Numbered from the stretch's first letter, positions 16,401-25,881 are shown. The stretch: 64,000 bases of DNA from Cognatitamlana sp035818475 (GCF_035818475.1 NZ_JAYMGV010000001.1:2542001-2606000), one strand, 5' to 3'. A program made the numbers and translations. Notes: a model not told the origin generated them from the sequence alone.

Positions 16401-18440
16401 ATGAGACTAAAATCTATCTTAAGTTTAATACTAATTGGCAGTTTTTTATTGGCATGTAACAATGATAAAGCTAAAAAAATCAGTGAAAATCCAGTAAAAG
16501 AAATTCCTGCTTCTTTTAATTATAATGTAGAACAATTTGCAGATATCAAAATATTACGATATCAAATTCCCGGATGGGAAAAGTTAACATTAAAAGAGCA
16601 AAAACTGGTATACTACTTAACTCAAGCGGGATTATCCGGTAGAGATATTATGTGGGATCAAAATTACAGGTATAACCTCAAAATTAGAGAAGCTTTGGAA
16701 AATGTTTACACTAATTTCAAAGGCGATAAAACGTCTAATAATTGGAAAGCTTTTGAGGTATACTTGAAGCGTGTCTGGTTTAGTAACGGAATACACCACC
16801 ATTATTCAAACGATAAATTAAAGCCAGAGTTTTCTTCAGAGTATTTGAAAGGATTATTAGCAGAGACCAATACTTCCTTAGAAGGTGAAGCTTTTGACGT
16901 TATTTTTAATGATGAAGATGCTAAGAAAGTTAATCTGGCTAAGGGAATTGATAATGTACTGTTGTCTGCAGTAAATTTTTATGGAGTTGATGTTACGAAT
17001 AAAGATGTAGAGGCATTTTACAAAACAAAGATATCTCCTGACCCTGAAAAACCGTTATCGTTTGGTTTAAACTCTCAACTAGTAAAAGTAGATGGAGAGT
17101 TAAAGGAGCGAGTGTATAAATCAGGTGGGTTATATGGATCAGCCATTGATGAAATTGTAAAGTGGTTAGAGCTTGCTAAAAGTGTTGCTGAAAATAAAGA
17201 GCAAGGCGAAGCTTTAGGTTTATTAATAGACTATTATAATACAGGCGACTTACAAACCTGGGATGATTATAATGTAGCCTGGACTGCTGCCACAGAAGGA
17301 AATATTGATTACATCAATAGTTTTATTGAAGTCTACAATGATCCTGTTGGATATAGAGGGTCTTACGAATCTATTATACAGGTAAAAGATTTTGATATGT
17401 CACAAAAAATGGCTGTATTGTCTGAGAACGCACAATGGTTTGAAGATAATTCACCATTAATGGATGAGCATAAAAAGAAAAATGTAGTTGGTGTAACGTA
17501 TAAAGTTGTTAATGTAGCCGGCGAAGCCGGAGACGCCTCACCAAGTACTCCAATTGGTGTTAACTTACCTAATGCGAATTGGATACGTGCCGCTGTAGGT
17601 AGTAAATCAGTTTCTTTAGGAAATATAACAAATGCCTATAATAATGCAGGAAGCACCGGGCGTTTAAAAGAGTTTGTTCATGATGATGAAGAATTAGAAC
17701 TGGAAGAAAAACATGGACAGTTGGCTGATAAATTACATACGGCTTTACATGAAGTTGTTGGCCATGCATCGGGACAGTTAAACCCTGGTGTAGGGGAAAC
17801 AAAAGAAACGTTGAAAAATTACGCCTCAACTTTAGAAGAGGGGCGCGCAGATTTAGTAGCTTTATACTACCTGTATGATACAAAACTCCAGGAATTAGGA
17901 TTGGTTAAAGATTGGGAAGCTGTAGGTAAAGCCGCCTATGATGGGTATATCCGCAACGGTTTGATGATGCAATTAATTAGATTGAATTTAGGAGATGACG
18001 TAGAGGAAGCTCATATGCGAAACAGGCAATGGATCTCGGCTTGGGTTTTTGAGAAGGGGCAGGCTGATAATGTTATTGAAAAAGTAAATAGAGATGGAAA
18101 AACCTATTTTAACATAAAGGATTATGTTAAACTTCGTGAGCTTTTTGGACAATTATTACGTGAAACTCAACGTATAAAATCAGAAGGTGACTTTGTAGCT
18201 GTTGAAGCTTTAGTAGAGGGGTATGGTGTGAAAGTTGATCAACAAATTCACGCTGAGGTTTTAGAGCGTAATAAGCAGTTTAAATCTGCACCTTATAGTG
18301 GTTTTGTTAACCCCGTTTTAGTTGCTGAAAAAAATGAACAAGGAGAAATAATTAGTGTAAAAGTTACTCAACCGGATACATTTCCCGGTCAAATGTTGGA
18401 TTATAGTACAAACTATAATTTTTTACCAGAGGTTAACTAG
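16401..18440 (+). CDS. Dipeptidyl-peptidase III (M49) lipoprotein
   Basis: This zinc peptidase removes dipeptides from peptide N-termini. I place the start at the ATG at 16401, not the upstream TTG at 16380, because this gives a clean lipoprotein signal (MRLKSILSLILIGSFLLACNN). The M49 zinc motifs are present: HEVVGH (the HExxxH type, about 17750-17767) and EEGRADLVALYYL (the EExRAx motif). The roughly 679 residues fit the family. Bacteroidota members are often lipid-anchored, facing the periplasm or cell surface. The gene is monocistronic and ends in a terminator. Confidence 0.9.
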   Translation: MRLKSILSLILIGSFLLACNNDKAKKISENPVKEIPASFNYNVEQFADIKILRYQIPGWEKLTLKEQKLVYYLTQAGLSGRDIMWDQNYRYNLKIREALENVYTNFKGDKTSNNWKAFEVYLKRVWFSNGIHHHYSNDKLKPEFSSEYLKGLLAETNTSLEGEAFDVIFNDEDAKKVNLAKGIDNVLLSAVNFYGVDVTNKDVEAFYKTKISPDPEKPLSFGLNSQLVKVDGELKERVYKSGGLYGSAIDEIVKWLELAKSVAENKEQGEALGLLIDYYNTGDLQTWDDYNVAWTAATEGNIDYINSFIEVYNDPVGYRGSYESIIQVKDFDMSQKMAVLSENAQWFEDNSPLMDEHKKKNVVGVTYKVVNVAGEAGDASPSTPIGVNLPNANWIRAAVGSKSVSLGNITNAYNNAGSTGRLKEFVHDDEELELEEKHGQLADKLHTALHEVVGHASGQLNPGVGETKETLKNYASTLEEGRADLVALYYLYDTKLQELGLVKDWEAVGKAAYDGYIRNGLMMQLIRLNLGDDVEEAHMRNRQWISAWVFEKGQADNVIEKVNRDGKTYFNIKDYVKLRELFGQLLRETQRIKSEGDFVAVEALVEGYGVKVDQQIHAEVLERNKQFKSAPYSGFVNPVLVAEKNEQGEIISVKVTQPDTFPGQMLDYSTNYNFLPEVN

Positions 18441-18468
18441 CACCCCAAAAATACATCGGATAAAGAAG

Positions 18469-18502
18469 CAGAACTCTAAATTATTTAGGGGTCTGTTTTT
18501 TT
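18469..18502 (+). terminator. Intrinsic terminator after the M49 peptidase gene
   Basis: CAGAACTCTAAA (18469-18480) pairs, with mismatches, with TTTAGGGGTCTG (18484-18495), followed by TTTTTTT. Confidence 0.6.
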
Positions 18503-18571
18503 ATTCACACTAAAAGCTAGTAAAATTAGGTTAACCACTATTAGAACACTAATGATAAATAGGATTTTCAT
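18485..18571 (-). CDS. Possible 28-residue single-pass membrane peptide
   Basis: An ATG-started minus-strand frame encodes MKILFIISVLIVVNLILLAF followed by SVNKKTDP. This is a textbook single helix with a short polar tail. It overlaps the terminator of the peptidase gene on the opposite strand. Tiny membrane peptides of this form exist in bacteria, but AT-rich DNA readily makes such frames by chance, so coding status is doubtful. Confidence 0.3.
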   Translation of the reverse strand: MKILFIISVLIVVNLILLAFSVNKKTDP

Positions 18572-18723
18572 GTTAGTTTAGATTTGATTAATAGCTATTC
18601 AATAGATGCAATTAACTATTAAAGGTTGCGTCCATTAGACTGTTTATTTATATAACAGTTTAATATTAGTTTTTCCCAGTGCTAGAATAAAAAACAATCA
18701 GTTCATTCTCAATAGCATATGAG

Positions 18724-18909
18724 TTATTTGAAGAAAAATTTAATAGCGGAAATGAATAAAATGAAGGCTATAAAGGCAATGAGTATCCATATACTCCCTT
18801 TATAAAAGCGTTTATGAAGTTTTAAATCTTTGCGATAAGTGTAGGCTATAACTATGGCAAAGCCTACAAAAAATAAAACTCCAAAAATGATTTGACCTTT
18901 ACTAAACAT
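18724..18909 (-). CDS. Small membrane protein (61 aa)
   Basis: I use the internal ATG at 18909 (MFSKGQIIFGVLFF...) because the longer start at 18927 adds a polar MHKSNH in front of the natural opening. There are two transmembrane helices, IIFGVLFFVGFAIVIAYTY and GSIWILIAFIAFILFISAIKFF, joined by a basic loop (RKDLKLHKRFYK). This MFSKGQ-type short membrane protein looks like a conserved flavobacterial hypothetical family with no known role. It is divergent from the MazG-like gene. Confidence 0.68.
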   Translation of the reverse strand: MFSKGQIIFGVLFFVGFAIVIAYTYRKDLKLHKRFYKGSIWILIAFIAFILFISAIKFFFK

Positions 18910-18947
18910 ATGGTTACTTTTATGCAAATTTAATGAAATAGGAAGAG

Positions 18948-19334
18948 ATGAAAAACAAAATAGAGGCTGTTAAAGCTTTTCATACTGCATTTAAAATCGG
19001 ACATAGAGAAAACCCTAAGGCAGACTTAGGCTTAGCAAAGAATATGCTGCGTTATAAATTAATGCGTGAAGAAAATGAAGAATATCTTGAGGCAGCTAAT
19101 AATAATGATTTGGTTGAGGTTGCTGATGCCCTCGGAGATATGTTATACATTTTGTGCGGTACTATAATTGAGCATGGTATGCAATATAAAATTGAAGAGG
19201 TTTTTGATGAGATACAACGAAGTAATATGAGTAAATTAGGTGATAATGGGGAACCTATTTACCGTGAAGATGGGAAGGTGTTAAAAGGTCCAAATTACTT
19301 TAAACCTAACATTGAAGCTATTTTAAAAAAGTAA
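18948..19334 (+). CDS. MazG-like nucleotide pyrophosphohydrolase (phosphoribosyl-ATP pyrophosphatase superfamily)
   Basis: This 128-residue all-alpha NTP pyrophosphatase belongs to the MazG/HisE superfamily. The metal-binding pattern is visible as MREENEEYLEA (the ExxE pair) and VEVADALGDMLYILCG (the ExxxD pair on the next helix). Members hydrolyse (d)NTPs to monophosphates; the exact substrate is unknown. It ends with NM.K...GEPIYREDGKVLKGPNYF, typical of the 'nucleoside triphosphate pyrophosphohydrolase family' of Bacteroidota. It is not linked to histidine genes here. Confidence 0.85.
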   Translation: MKNKIEAVKAFHTAFKIGHRENPKADLGLAKNMLRYKLMREENEEYLEAANNNDLVEVADALGDMLYILCGTIIEHGMQYKIEEVFDEIQRSNMSKLGDNGEPIYREDGKVLKGPNYFKPNIEAILKK

Positions 19335-19367
19335 TGATATAGTCTTCTATAATAATAAGGAGATAAT

Positions 19368-19397
19368 AAAAAAGAGGAGCTATAGCTCCTCTTTTTT
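19368..19397. terminator. Bidirectional intrinsic terminator between MazG-like gene and ilvE
   Basis: AAAAAAGAGGAGC (19368-19380) and GCTCCTCTTTTTT (19385-19397) are perfect inverted repeats with the loop TATA. A and T tails on both sides serve the two convergent genes. Confidence 0.88.
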
Positions 19398-19414
19398 ATA
19401 TGATAGTTTTTTTA

Positions 19415-20482
19415 CTATTTTAATTCATAACGCCACCCAAAAGGATCTTCGGCTTTATTGGTTTGTATGTCAGTAATACGTTTTTTCAAATATTCAGCAT
19501 AGGTCTTATCAAGTTTAGGCAACTCATAATCTGTATCCTTATAACCAAACCCTGAAATAGGTGATACTACAGCCGCAGTTCCCGCACCAAACATTTCTTT
19601 TAAAGTTCCATTTTTTGCAGCTTCAACAACTTCACTAACCGTAATTTTTCTAACCTCTACCGGAATGTTTTCTGTTTTAGCAAGCTCAATAATACTTTTT
19701 CTTGTAATACCATCTAATATTCTATCACTGGTTGGCCCAGTAATTAATGTATCGTTAATTCTAACAAAAATATTCATGGCACCAGCTTCTTCAATATACT
19801 CATGGGTATTATCATCGGTCCAGATAACCTGTTGGTACCCTTTTTCAATAGCGAGTTGAGTAGGATAAAATTGCCCTGCATAATTACCGCCAGCTTTAGC
19901 AAAGCCAACACCGCCATTTGCAGAACGTGAATATTTTTCTTCTATCAATACTTTTACATCGCCAGCAAAATAAGCACCGGATGGCGCTGTACATATAATA
20001 AATTTATATTCATCTGCAGGAGAGGCATGAAACCCATTTCCTGAAGCAAATACAAAAGGTCTTATATATAATGAACTGCCCTCATTAGTTGGAATCCAAT
20101 CTTTATCCACTTCAAGTAAAGCTTTTAGACCGTCCATAAAATAATTTTCAGGAAGTTCAGGAATAGCCAAACGTTTAGATGAAATGTTTAAGCGTTTAAA
20201 ATTATCCACGGGTCTAAACAACCAAACATTCTTATCAGAATCTTTATAGGCTTTCATACCTTCAAAGACCGATTGCCCATAGTGGAAAATTTTTGCAGAT
20301 GGATCTAAAGTAATTGGCGCATAAGGCACAACCTTTGGCGCTTCCCATTTACCATCTTTAAAATTACATTCTAGCATGTGATCAGAAAAAACATGCCCGA
20401 ATTTTAAATTGTCAAAATCTACATCATTGATTTTTGTAGTTTTTGCACGTATAACCTCAATGTCTTTGATTATAGCATTCAT
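19415..20482 (-). CDS. ilvE: Branched-chain amino acid aminotransferase
   Basis: This fold-type IV PLP enzyme catalyses the last step of Val, Leu and Ile synthesis and the first of their breakdown. It shows SIFHYGQSVFEGMKAY-like opening residues (FHYGQSVFEGMKAY), RPFVFASG, the PLP-lysine region FAKAGGNYAGQF, and EEAGAMNIFVRI near the C-terminal half. I use the ATG at 20482 (MNAIIKDIEV), giving 355 residues as is usual; an in-frame ATG at 20500 would add six residues. It is monocistronic, divergent from the DUF4920 gene, and closed by a shared terminator. Confidence 0.92.
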   Translation of the reverse strand: MNAIIKDIEVIRAKTTKINDVDFDNLKFGHVFSDHMLECNFKDGKWEAPKVVPYAPITLDPSAKIFHYGQSVFEGMKAYKDSDKNVWLFRPVDNFKRLNISSKRLAIPELPENYFMDGLKALLEVDKDWIPTNEGSSLYIRPFVFASGNGFHASPADEYKFIICTAPSGAYFAGDVKVLIEEKYSRSANGGVGFAKAGGNYAGQFYPTQLAIEKGYQQVIWTDDNTHEYIEEAGAMNIFVRINDTLITGPTSDRILDGITRKSIIELAKTENIPVEVRKITVSEVVEAAKNGTLKEMFGAGTAAVVSPISGFGYKDTDYELPKLDKTYAEYLKKRITDIQTNKAEDPFGWRYELK

Positions 20483-20572
20483 CTCTAGTTCTTTTAGCAT
20501 ACAAATTTATAAAAATCATTCTCAAAAAATGGTATATTTACATAAATACATTAAAATTCAAATTTTTAAATT

Positions 20573-21076
20573 ATGAAGTCCGTAATCCTACTGTTATTCT
20601 GCGTTTTAACCTTAAGTGCGTGTAAAAATAAAAGTCAGGAAATAAAAGATTTAACAGGCAAGGTTGAAAATGTAGCGTACAAATCGTTTGGGGAAAAAAT
20701 TAATACTGACGATGTTATTACAGGACGTGTAATGGTAACAAAGTATAAGGTGATGAAAGTAGGGGATAGTACGCCCTCCAAATTAATAGCAAAAGTAAAT
20801 GATGTTTGCCAGGCGAAAGGGTGCTGGATGCGATTGGCTATTGATGATGAGCAGGAGGTTATGGTGAAGTTTAAGGATTATGGTTTTTTTGTACCTAAAG
20901 ATATCAAGGGAAAACAGGTAATAGTTAGTGGAAAGGCATATATCAAAGAAGTTTCGGTAGATGAACAAAGGCATTATGCTGAAGATGCAGGACAATCAAA
21001 AGAAGAAATAGCAAAAATTATGCAACCAAAACAAACATTTTCTTTTGAAGCTGATGGTGTTTTAGTAGCTCAATAA
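20573..21076 (+). CDS. DUF4920 domain lipoprotein
   Basis: This 167-residue lipoprotein has a lipobox at LSAC (Cys17). The mature domain carries the family's VNDVCQAKGCWMRLAIDDEQEVMVKFKDYGFFVP core; the C-x-x-x-x-C-W-M pattern is characteristic and may bind a metal or heme, though this is not established. The OB-like fold continues with GKQVIVSGKAYIKEVSVDEQRHYAEDAG. It is probably periplasmic. mnmD starts 6 bases after its stop, so the two form one unit. Confidence 0.88.
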   Translation: MKSVILLLFCVLTLSACKNKSQEIKDLTGKVENVAYKSFGEKINTDDVITGRVMVTKYKVMKVGDSTPSKLIAKVNDVCQAKGCWMRLAIDDEQEVMVKFKDYGFFVPKDIKGKQVIVSGKAYIKEVSVDEQRHYAEDAGQSKEEIAKIMQPKQTFSFEADGVLVAQ

Positions 21077-21082
21077 CCAGGT

Positions 21083-21775
21083 TTGAAAAGAGAGATTATC
21101 ATAACTTCAGACGGTTCTTCTACCATTCATTTACCGGACTGGAATGAGCAATATCATTCTAAGCATGGTGCTATTCAGGAAGCTTATCATGTGTTTATAA
21201 AGCATGGTCTTTATCACTTTTTAGAGACTGTTTTAATTTCTGAACCATCTGAAGAACACCCAAAAGCAACAATCCTTGAAATAGGTTTTGGAACGGGTTT
21301 AAATGCTTTTATTACCTTATTAGAATCCGAAAAAATAAATAAAAAAATAGACTATACAGGAGTAGAAGGGTATCCTGTGCTGATGGATGAAGTTAAACAA
21401 CTAAATTATTCATCAGAGCTTCAGACTGATAAAAGTGAGTTGTTTTTTCATAAAATTCATAGTATACCCTGGGAAGAGAAAAATGAAATCACGGGACAAT
21501 TTACATTGACGAAACAAAAGAAGTTTTTTAGTGAAATAGATGATGAATCTAAATATCACATTATATATTTTGATGCATTTGGAGCTAGGGTACAACCAGA
21601 ACTGTGGACCGAAGCTGTTTTTGAAAAAATGTATAATGCATTAAAACCGGGTGGTATTTTAGTTACTTACTCAGCTAAAGGTAGTGTTCGTCGTGCTATG
21701 TTGTCTGTAGGGTTTGCTGTTGAAAAACTTCCCGGGCCGCCTGGAAAAAGAGAAATGTTGCGCGCACAAAAGTAA
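21083..21775 (+). CDS. mnmD: tRNA 5-methylaminomethyl-2-thiouridine methyltransferase MnmD
   Basis: This SAM-dependent methyltransferase does the last step of mnm5s2U34 synthesis in tRNA and corresponds to the C-terminal half's partner domain of E. coli MnmC. It has the SAM motif ILEIGFGTGLNAF, the DAFGARVQPELWT segment (the D-A-F loop of MnmD) and LKPGGILVTYSAKGSVRRAM. It starts at TTG (21083), which gives the family-typical opening MKREIIITSDGSSTI; there is no ATG nearby. The start is 6 bases after the preceding stop, consistent with coupling. Confidence 0.9.
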   Translation: MKREIIITSDGSSTIHLPDWNEQYHSKHGAIQEAYHVFIKHGLYHFLETVLISEPSEEHPKATILEIGFGTGLNAFITLLESEKINKKIDYTGVEGYPVLMDEVKQLNYSSELQTDKSELFFHKIHSIPWEEKNEITGQFTLTKQKKFFSEIDDESKYHIIYFDAFGARVQPELWTEAVFEKMYNALKPGGILVTYSAKGSVRRAMLSVGFAVEKLPGPPGKREMLRAQK

Positions 21776-21965
21776 GAGTTAATCTGTCTAATATTAGTGT
21801 TTTAAGTAATTGTAGTAGCCTGTGCCTTAAGATTTATTTTTTTAATGATAGTCTAAATTTAATATAGAACACATAGTTATTTGTTTTGGTATTTTTTATT
21901 TGTTAAACCTAATATAAAACTCTAGTAAACAGGAGCCTGGTTTTGTAAATTTATAGAAAAAAGAA

Positions 21966-22874
21966 ATGCGTGTTTTAATAACAGGAGCTACTGGATTGAT
22001 TGGACAGGAAATTGTGAGGCTCTGTCACGAAAATGATATGCGGGTCAATTATTTGACTACCAATAAATCTAAAATTAAAAGTTCCGAAAATTACCAGGGG
22101 TTTTATTGGAATCCAAAATTAAGAGACATTGATACTAATTGTTTTAATGGTGTTGACGCTATTATTCATTTAGCCGGGGCTACAGCTTCAAAACGATGGA
22201 CACCTAATTATAAACATAAGATTTTACAAAGTAGAATTGATTCTACAGAGTTACTAATAAATGCATTAAAAGGAGAATCACATACTATAAAGCAGGTTGT
22301 TTCAGCCAGTGCTATTGGTATTTATCCGGATTCATTAGTTAATTATTATGATCCTACTTTTAAAGAAACCAGTAGTTCTTTTTTAGGACAGGTAGTAAAG
22401 GTTTGGGAACATACAGTCGATGGTTTTTCAAAACTAAGTATTTCGGTTTCAAAAATTAGAATTGGTCTGGTTTTGGCAAAAAAAGGAGGTGCATTGCAGG
22501 AAATTATAAAACCTATTAAGTTTGGCTTAGGTGCTAATTTTGGCAACGGTAAGCAGTGGCAATCATGGATACATATCAATGATTTAGCACATATGTTTAT
22601 ACATGTTTTACAGCATAATTTAAGCGGAATTTATAACGGAGTAGCACCAAATCCGGTAACTAATAAAGAATTGATAAAAACCGTAGCGCAAACTTTGCAT
22701 AAGCCTTTGTTTATGCCTAATATTCCTAGAATTTTAATGAAAATGATTTTAGGAGAGATGCATATTTTACTATTTGAAAGCCAGCGTGTGAGTTCAAAAA
22801 AAATAGAGGACAAAGGGTTTTATTTTCAATATAATTATATTGATCCGGCTTTAAATGACTTATTACAGCAATAG
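21966..22874 (+). CDS. TIGR01777 family NAD-dependent epimerase/oxidoreductase (YfcH-like)
   Basis: The 302-residue extended SDR protein has an N-terminal Rossmann motif GATGLIG (7-13), IIHLAGATASKRW (typical of TIGR01777), a substrate-domain region GGALQEIIKPIKFGLGANFGNGKQWQSWIHINDL, and the C-terminal DUF1731-like part VAPNPVTNKELIKTVAQTLHKP. Members are of uncertain function, with roles in cell division or plastid development suggested elsewhere. The conserved YxxxK is not obvious, as is common in this family. It is monocistronic and convergent with the sulfatase. Confidence 0.9.
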   Translation: MRVLITGATGLIGQEIVRLCHENDMRVNYLTTNKSKIKSSENYQGFYWNPKLRDIDTNCFNGVDAIIHLAGATASKRWTPNYKHKILQSRIDSTELLINALKGESHTIKQVVSASAIGIYPDSLVNYYDPTFKETSSSFLGQVVKVWEHTVDGFSKLSISVSKIRIGLVLAKKGGALQEIIKPIKFGLGANFGNGKQWQSWIHINDLAHMFIHVLQHNLSGIYNGVAPNPVTNKELIKTVAQTLHKPLFMPNIPRILMKMILGEMHILLFESQRVSSKKIEDKGFYFQYNYIDPALNDLLQQ

Positions 22875-22942
22875 GGGGTATTAAATTTAACGCTTCTTTT
22901 ATGTATTAATTTTTAAGAGCCTTAATTCGGGTTTTTATGGTG

Positions 22943-24373
22943 CTACATATTTTTCTCAAAATCAAAACTAAACTCATTGGAACGTACATGTTCACTCTTC
23001 ATTATAGTCTTTATTTTTTCTATAACCTCAGGGTACTTTTCTGAAACATCATTTTGTTCCTTATGATCAATTGCAAGATTGTATAATTCAATATGAGCAT
23101 TTGGATTATTTTTCATTTTCAAACGTACACCTTTCCAATCTCCCCAACGTACAGCTTGCTTTCCTCCCTGTTCATGGAATTCCCAGTATAAGAAATCATG
23201 GCTTTTTTGTTTTTCCCCTTTTAATTCCGGTAAAAATGATATTCCATCAAGATTGTCAGGTTTGTCAATTTTTGCAAGTTCACAAGCAGTCGGTAAAAAA
23301 TCCCAAAATGCAGAAACATGATTTGAAATACTTTTTGGTTTAATTACGCTTGGCCAATAGGCAATCATAGGAATACGTATACCGCCTTCATATAAGTCAC
23401 GTTTATAGCCTCTTAATCCTTTATTGCTATTAAAAAAAACCGGATCAGCTCCACCTTCCCGGTGTGGTCCGTTATCAGAAGTAAATATTAGAATTGTATT
23501 TTCAGCAATACCCAGTGCTTCTAATTTTGTTCGAATGTCTCCTACTTGCTGATCAAGTAAACTTACCATAGCGGCAAAGGCCGTATGCGGTTCTTTTTGA
23601 GAGGCATATCCTCCATTTTTATAACCTCTGCCATTATCAGTACCCACAAAAGCCTTCTCAGGGCTAAAGTCTGATCGAAATCTCTTCATATAGTATTCTG
23701 GTGCAGCAAGCTCAGCATGAGGAATAATTGAAGCGTAGTACATAAAGAATCTATTATCTTTATTCATTTCAATAAATGAGAGTACCTCTTGATGAATTAG
23801 GTCAGGAGCATACATGTCCGTTTGCCTTAATGCATTACCTTCAAGCATGACTTTGGTTTGATTATTCCAGAGGTGGTAAGGATAATAGTTGTGTCCTAAT
23901 CTTTGACAGTTATACCCGTAAAACTTATCAAAACCTTGCTTGTTTGGATCACCCTCGGAACCTGGGGATCCGAGGCCCCATTTTCCAAAGACCCCAGTTG
24001 TATATCCATTATTTTTTAACAATTCAGCAACAGTAACTATTGAAGAGTCTAATGGATATTGCCCCTCTGGTTTAACTTCTTTATTTCCCCGAATAAAAGT
24101 ATGTCCTGTGTGCTGGCCGGTCATCAACGATGATCGTGATGGAGCACAAACCGTTGAACCTGAATAATGTTGTGTAAATAAAATGCCATCTTCTGCCAGC
24201 TTATCAATATTAGGTGTTTGAAATTTACTCTGCCCCATAAGGCTCAAATCCCCATATCCTAAATCATCTGCTAGTATATAAATAATATTAGGCTTTTTAA
24301 TGTTATCAGATTGTTTTTGGGCATTGCAAGCACTCAAAATAAATCCTGTAAGAATAATAAGTATGTTTTTCAT
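22943..24373 (-). CDS. Sulfatase lipoprotein (arylsulfatase A-like)
   Basis: The 476-residue formylglycine sulfatase has a lipoprotein signal (lipobox LSAC, Cys16) and the first strand PNIIYILADDLGYGDL with the metal ligands DD at 36-37. The activation motif is C-A-P-S-R (76-80) followed by SSLMTGQ, then GKWGLG and SDNGPHREGG. Its SHTFIRGN-like region (HTGHTFIRGNKEV) is typical of arylsulfatase A-like enzymes from marine Bacteroidota. It would act on exogenous sulfated glycans at the cell surface or in the periplasm. It lies 3 bases downstream of a second, distinct sulfatase and is probably co-transcribed. Confidence 0.92.
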   Translation of the reverse strand: MKNILIILTGFILSACNAQKQSDNIKKPNIIYILADDLGYGDLSLMGQSKFQTPNIDKLAEDGILFTQHYSGSTVCAPSRSSLMTGQHTGHTFIRGNKEVKPEGQYPLDSSIVTVAELLKNNGYTTGVFGKWGLGSPGSEGDPNKQGFDKFYGYNCQRLGHNYYPYHLWNNQTKVMLEGNALRQTDMYAPDLIHQEVLSFIEMNKDNRFFMYYASIIPHAELAAPEYYMKRFRSDFSPEKAFVGTDNGRGYKNGGYASQKEPHTAFAAMVSLLDQQVGDIRTKLEALGIAENTILIFTSDNGPHREGGADPVFFNSNKGLRGYKRDLYEGGIRIPMIAYWPSVIKPKSISNHVSAFWDFLPTACELAKIDKPDNLDGISFLPELKGEKQKSHDFLYWEFHEQGGKQAVRWGDWKGVRLKMKNNPNAHIELYNLAIDHKEQNDVSEKYPEVIEKIKTIMKSEHVRSNEFSFDFEKNM

Positions 24374-24376
24374 GTT

Positions 24377-25795
24377 TTAGTTTTCAAATTCACTATTTAC
24401 CTCTTTTGGAATAGGTGCATTTGTCTCTTTCCACCATGTCTCAAGATAATTCATCATTTCTAATGCTTTCTCAGGTTGTTTTTGTGCCAGATTGTTTTTT
24501 TCTCCTATATCATCTGTTAAATTATAAAGTTCAACTCCATCGTCTTCAAAATAATAATGCAGTTTCCATATTCCATGCCTTACAACCGAACCAGGACGTG
24601 TTCTAAATAAGGGATCTCGATTTTCATTATCATGAGCATTGTATGCCTGTAGATAGATAGGGAAATGCCAAAATAATGGACGATCAAATTGATCTACTTC
24701 TTCCTCTAAAATTGGCGACAAATCAATGCCGTCAAAATTTGAATGAGACTTTTGAACACCCGCATAGTTTAAAATAGTTGGAAACAAATCCAAATTAGTT
24801 ATGGGTATATCATTTTTAGAATTTGCTTTTATTTTGTTTTTCATGACAAAGAAGAACGGCTCTCTAATCCCCCCTTCATAATAACTCCCCTTACCCGCTC
24901 TTAAAGGACGTTGTTTTGTAATACGGTATAAACCGCCATTATCTGAAGTGAAAATAATTAATGTATTGTCAAAAAGATCTAGTTTTTTTAATTTAGAAAC
25001 TAATAATCCTATGTTTCTATCCAAATTTTCTACCATAGTGGCATATTCAGGATTATCTTGACCATTCCAAGCAGGTTTAGCTTCATATTTTTTGAGTAAT
25101 TTTTTTACAGGATGTATTGGAGTGTGAACCGCATAAGGAGAGTAGTAAAGAAAGAATGGAGATTGAACATTATCAATAAACTCTAAAGTTTTCTCCATAA
25201 TTAAGTCGGTTAGGTATTGGTCTTTATCATTGTCACCTTCAATAGTTACATTTTTATAAGGGGGATAATAGCTACTGGGGTGGCCATGATGACTCCCCCC
25301 AATATTTTTATCAAACCCATATTCTAAAGGGTTTTTACTTAAATGCCATTTACCGGAATGACAAGTTACATACCCATTTTGACTTAATACCTGCGGAATA
25401 ATCTCATGTTCCTTAGATAATGTTTTTGTATTCTTAATAGGAATGAGTTTTCTATGCTTAGATTTACCTCTTGCAGAAGAACCAACGGTGTAAATACCGT
25501 GACGAGGCGTCCATTTTCCAGTCATTAGACAGGCTCTACTCGGAGCACAATTTGATGAAGCTGCATAGCCATTAGTGAACCTCATACCTAAACTAGCCAG
25601 ATTATCAATATTTGGTGTTTCATAATACTCACTTCCCATAAATCCTACATCTCTCCAACCCATATCATCAATATTAATAAGAATTATATTGGGCTTGCTA
25701 TTTTGTGCAGGCACATTGCAGGAATAACAAAAGAAAAAAACGAAAATGAATAGAGGAATCTGATATATAATCTGATATATAAAATGTTTCATCAA
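24377..25795 (-). CDS. Sulfatase with signal peptide (distinct subtype)
   Basis: This 472-residue formylglycine sulfatase has an N-terminal signal (PLFIFVFFFCYSCNVPAQ), then PNIILINIDDMGWRDVGFMG with the metal ligands DD at 43-44 and the activation motif C-A-P-S-R (83-87) with ACLMTGK. It also has GKWHLS and TSDNGG. The D-M-G-W-R-D-V-G-F-M-G phrase and the C-terminal WWKETNAPIPKE are typical of a subtype different from its neighbour. The Cys at 23 or 26 could be a lipidation site. It is the first gene of a two-sulfatase unit. Activation would need a formylglycine-generating or anaerobic maturase enzyme, which is not in this window. Confidence 0.92.
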   Translation of the reverse strand: MMKHFIYQIIYQIPLFIFVFFFCYSCNVPAQNSKPNIILINIDDMGWRDVGFMGSEYYETPNIDNLASLGMRFTNGYAASSNCAPSRACLMTGKWTPRHGIYTVGSSARGKSKHRKLIPIKNTKTLSKEHEIIPQVLSQNGYVTCHSGKWHLSKNPLEYGFDKNIGGSHHGHPSSYYPPYKNVTIEGDNDKDQYLTDLIMEKTLEFIDNVQSPFFLYYSPYAVHTPIHPVKKLLKKYEAKPAWNGQDNPEYATMVENLDRNIGLLVSKLKKLDLFDNTLIIFTSDNGGLYRITKQRPLRAGKGSYYEGGIREPFFFVMKNKIKANSKNDIPITNLDLFPTILNYAGVQKSHSNFDGIDLSPILEEEVDQFDRPLFWHFPIYLQAYNAHDNENRDPLFRTRPGSVVRHGIWKLHYYFEDDGVELYNLTDDIGEKNNLAQKQPEKALEMMNYLETWWKETNAPIPKEVNSEFEN

Positions 25796-25881
25796 CTAAA
25801 ATTTAATTAAAGAGAAAGACGTATGGTTTTTATGATGTTCGTAAGTTTTGGTGTGTAGCACAAGAGAACGATTAAAGTCAT

